A DNA stretch of 64,000 nucleotides, from positions 244,597,741 to 244,661,740 of the forward strand of contig CM041465.1 of NCBI GenBank assembly GCA_023213395.1, read 5' to 3'. Under the pieces are notes generated by a model. The model was given only the letters and a program-made list of their open reading frames with translations. It did not search any database and had not been told where the DNA came from. Origin of the DNA: Cycas panzhihuaensis. Taxonomy: Eukaryota; Cycadophyta. Positions 61,200-64,000 of the stretch are shown here, one piece after another (position 1 is the first letter of the stretch; each line of letters begins with the position of its first letter). The position numbers and the translations under genes are program-made.

Positions 61200-61600
61200 G
61201 GTTGTCCTCATAGATTAGGAGCACCCATAATTTCATTAATCGGAAACTTCTTTGAAGAACTCAAGCTGCTTTTCCATATCCTGTCAAAAATTTTCAGGTT
61301 ATGGTGGCTAATGGAGGGACACTCGCTTGTGGGGGAAAATGTCACAATATCAAGTTGCAAATGGATGACTATCACCTCTCCACTTCTATGTATGCCATTC
61401 ATGTTGGAGGAGTTGATGTTGTATTAGGGGTACAATGGCTCAAACCACTAGGGACCATTCAACTAAATATGCAAGAGCTCTTCATCCGATTTACTTCTGA
61501 AGGAATTGACTATCAGTTGAATGGGATCATTCCTCCACCGACCCAAATCATCAGCTCACACCGTATGGAGAGGCTTATTAAAAAGGGTGGTACAGGAATC
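61200..61600 (+). pseudogene. Gypsy copy B protease region
   Basis: The open frame from 61301 has VANGGTLACGGKCHNIKLQM and VDVVLGVQWLKPLGTIQLN, the C-terminal half of the retroviral-type aspartic protease. The catalytic DSGA region should lie just upstream (about 61205-61260) but is out of frame and cannot be confirmed. It is joined to RT in one frame. Confidence 0.7.
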
Positions 61601-62885
61601 ATTGCCAAATGTTATGCTCTAGAAGGTCAAGAACTTCCAACAGAAGGGGACATTCTCCAAGATGATGGTATACCAAATGACTTAAAATTGGTACTTCACC
61701 GCCATAACCAGGTCTTTCAAGATATTCCTCAAGGTCTTCCCCCAGTACGTGACCAAGATCATAGCATTGACTTGGTAGTTGGAAGTAATCCTCCTTGTAT
61801 TCGACCATACCAGTATCCCTACCAGCAAAAGAATGAAATTGAACGACTAGTTCAAGAACTCCTTAATCTTTGGTATTATTAGGGAAAGTAAAAGCACTTT
61901 TTCTGCTCTGGTGATTTTAGTAAGAAAAAAGGATGGCTCATTTCGCATGTGTGTAGACTACCGAGCTTAATAAGATAACCATCAAGGATAAATTTCCTAT
62001 ACCGGTCATTGATGAACTCTTGGATGAACTCCATGGAGCAATGTTCTTCACATCATTGGACTTACTACGGATACCATCAAATCGGGATCAAAGGAGGATG
62101 TTCATAAAGCGCATTTCGTACATGAAGGTCACTATGAATTTTTAGTCATGCCATTTGGCTTGACTAATGCTCCATCCACCTTTCAAGGACTCATGAATAA
62201 ACTCTTTCGACCTTACTTAAGGAAGTTCATATTAGTCTTTTTTGATGACATTTTGATCTTCAGTCATACGTGGGAAGACCATCTTCAGCATGTTGATAAG
62301 GCATTACAGGTGCTTGCAGACAACCGACTTTATGCAAAAAGATCAAAATGTCAATTTGGGTAAATGTAAATAGAATATTTGGGCCATATCATCTCTCAAG
62401 AAGGAGTCAAGGTGAATCCTAAGAAAATAGCAGTTATCGCAAATTGGCCTAAACCTAAAAACATCAAGGGCCTTCGTGGATTCTTAGGAATCACAGGATA
62501 TTATCGAAAGTTTGTTCAAGGTTATGCAAGGATTGCTTCCCCTTTAATCAATTTGTTAAAAAAGGATTCTTTTCATTGGAATGATAAGGCCTCTGAAGCA
62601 TTTGAACACCTAAAGCTGGATTTAACTACCACACCAGTCCTTGCAACACCAGACTTTACAAAGACCTTCACCATTGAATGTGATGCATCGGGGCAAGGCA
62701 TTGGAGCAGTCTTAATGCAAGAAGGAAAACCTTTGGCTTTTGAAAGTCGTCAACTTACACTCAAGGAACAAGTCAAGTCCACCTATGAGAAGGAGATGTT
62801 AGCAATTCTTCATGCAGTTAGGAAATGGCGACAATATTTATTGGGAACACATTTCCAAATTAAAAGCAGAACCATGATAGCTTGA
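61601..62885 (+). pseudogene. Gypsy copy B reverse transcriptase and RNase H
   Basis: The RT N-terminus is LPPVRDQDHSIDLV and [17 protein letters not shown] (open to 61882). After frame slips come [15 protein letters not shown] and [15 protein letters not shown] near 61925-62060. The open frame 62148-62363 has MPFGLTNAPSTFQGLM and FFDDILIFSHTWEDHL, with both catalytic Asp kept. After a stop, 62379-62885 has HIISQEGVKVNPKKI, GFLGITGYYRKFV, then RNase H ECDASGQGIGAVLMQEGKPL and YEKEMLAILHAVRKWRQYL. About five lesions. Confidence 0.9.
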
Positions 62886-64000
62886 AATATTTCCTATCTC
62901 AAAGGACATCATCTGAGGAACAACAAAAATGGGTCACCAAAATGCAAGCTTTTGACTTTGAAATAATATATAAAAAAGGCAAGGATAATATAGCTGCTGA
63001 TGCTTTATCTCGTAAGGAAGAAGACTCTGCACTATATTCTATCACAATAGTCAATCCCTCTTGGATAGTAGTCGCCAAGAAAGAATGGGATGAGGACTCC
63101 TTTACAAAGCAGATCATTCAAGACCTTCAAGCTGGAGTAGGGCATTCAACCCATTATACATGGTCTTCAAATATTCTCTGGTATAAGAATCGAATATATA
63201 TATGCCCTCACTCTAGCCTTAAGGAGCAAATTTTACATGATGCACATGCCTCTCCAACAGCAGGTCACTCGGGGTTCCTACGAACATACCACCGCTTAAA
63301 ACAGTCTTTCTTTTGGAAGGGACAAAAAGGAGATGTAAAGAGATATGTTTCCTCATGTGAAGTTTGTCAACGACATAAGACGAAGCAGTCAAGTCTCGAG
63401 TTGATTGCAACCCCTTCCCATACCAAATCAACGATGGGAAGAAATTTCTATGGACTTCCTCATGGGTCCGCCAAGTCGAAGGAAAAGATGCTATCTTGGT
63501 GGTTGTTGATAGGCTAACTAAATATGCTCATTTTGGTGGCATTCAGGCCACACATAAGGCCAAACAAATTGCTGAGGTCTTTTTAAAGGATATACACAGT
63601 TGCAGCATGCCCAAATGTATAGTCGGTGATCGGGATCCCAAGTTTACCGGTAACCACGGGAGAACTCTTCCATCTACTTGGTACTAAAGCGACAATGAGC
63701 TCGACCTACCATCCACAAACAGATGGACAAACCGAGGTGGTTAATAAGTGCCTTGAAGGATACCTTCTGTTATGCTTGAGATAAGCGAGGCATGGCATCA
63801 TTGGCTTCCTTTAGCGAGAATGGTGGTATAATACAACCTATCATGCATCAACAGAATGACTCGCTCCAAGCATTATATGGCTATGAACCACCCACACTTA
63901 AAAACTATGCCATAATCAGTTCTAAGGTTCAAGCGTTAAGACCACATCCAACAAACAACACATATTCTTAAGCTACTCAAGGAAAATTTGAACCTTGCAC
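62886..64000 (+). pseudogene. Gypsy copy B RNase H end and integrase
   Basis: Frame 62882-63517 covers the RNase H tail (KGKDNIAADALSRKEED) and the integrase zinc domain, HDAHASPTAGHSGFLRTYHR with CEVCQRHK, all H-H-C-C residues present. The core continues in another frame (63496-63687: [28 protein letters not shown], second catalytic Asp). A further frame carries [19 protein letters not shown] near 63705, with the catalytic Glu. It runs off the window edge. The first catalytic Asp is expected near 63445 (NFYGLPHGS in the wrong frame). Confidence 0.88.

Larger units (their letters stand above)
58854..64000 (+). mobile_element. Ty3/gypsy element copy B, 3' end outside the window
   Basis: Starts with an LTR (58854-59234), PBS, leader, gag and pol through the integrase, still open at 64000. 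It is the best preserved gypsy of its family here and the reference for copy A. It is inserted in a minus-strand copia RNase H. The 3' LTR and target duplication cannot be checked. Confidence 0.9.

Noticed and set aside
61599-61808. Minus-strand frames opposite gypsy copy B (also 60257-60472, 60677-60931, 62899-63117, 63219-63431)
   Set aside because: They are antisense shadows of recognised gag and pol coding.

Overview
This is a transposon graveyard from a large plant nuclear genome. The DNA is very AT-rich, and I see no intact host gene. Almost everything recognisable is Ty1/copia or Ty3/gypsy LTR retrotransposon, plus one L1-type LINE. Every primer-binding site found resembles the 3' end of plant initiator tRNA-Met (TGGTATCAGAGC and one- or two-base variants). 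The reading frames are broken mostly by TAG/TAA/TGA where Gln, Trp or Arg is expected, that is C-to-T or G-to-A change, as expected from deamination of methylated cytosine. A low-GC gymnosperm would fit, but the sequence alone does not prove the species.

Layout: 1-2447, copia gag and leader (minus), cut by the window edge. 6345-8101, truncated copia gag-protease-integrase (minus). 9179-14342, copia element with two LTRs (minus). 15438-17240, probable copia remnant (minus). 17456-19997, short LTR element without recognisable coding. 21884-29621, structurally complete copia element (plus) with 436-bp LTRs and a perfect TAGGA duplication; its leader carries an antisense fragment of a host cellulose synthase-like D (CSLD) gene. 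32322-33763, 3' part of a further copia (minus). 35015-41753, complete gypsy element (minus) with about 1.06-kb LTRs and a perfect ACTAC duplication.

From about 42350 to 58234 there is a three-deep nest. A copia element (gag 42350-42660, continuing at 54200-57830, 3' LTR at 57908) was split by a LINE (42679-54199), with an 18-bp target duplication. The LINE was split by a 5.08-kb insert (48250-53326) flanked by TGGAA; removing the insert restores the LINE reading frame at the RNase H linker. The two ends of that insert come from different families: a gypsy LTR, leader and partial gag on the left, and a 317-bp TRIM/SMART-like mini-element on the right. The partial gag itself contains a 2.7-kb GC-richer, promoter-like insert of unknown origin.

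The window closes with a minus-strand copia end (58425-58853) interrupted by a younger gypsy element (58854 to beyond 64000). That element belongs to the same family as the left part of the composite insert and has the best preserved pol. The retroelement proteins (gag, protease, integrase, RT, RNase H) would have worked together in copying and integration, but none is encoded intact here. The most interesting items are the CSLD capture, the composite insertion with mismatched ends, and the promoter-like insert.
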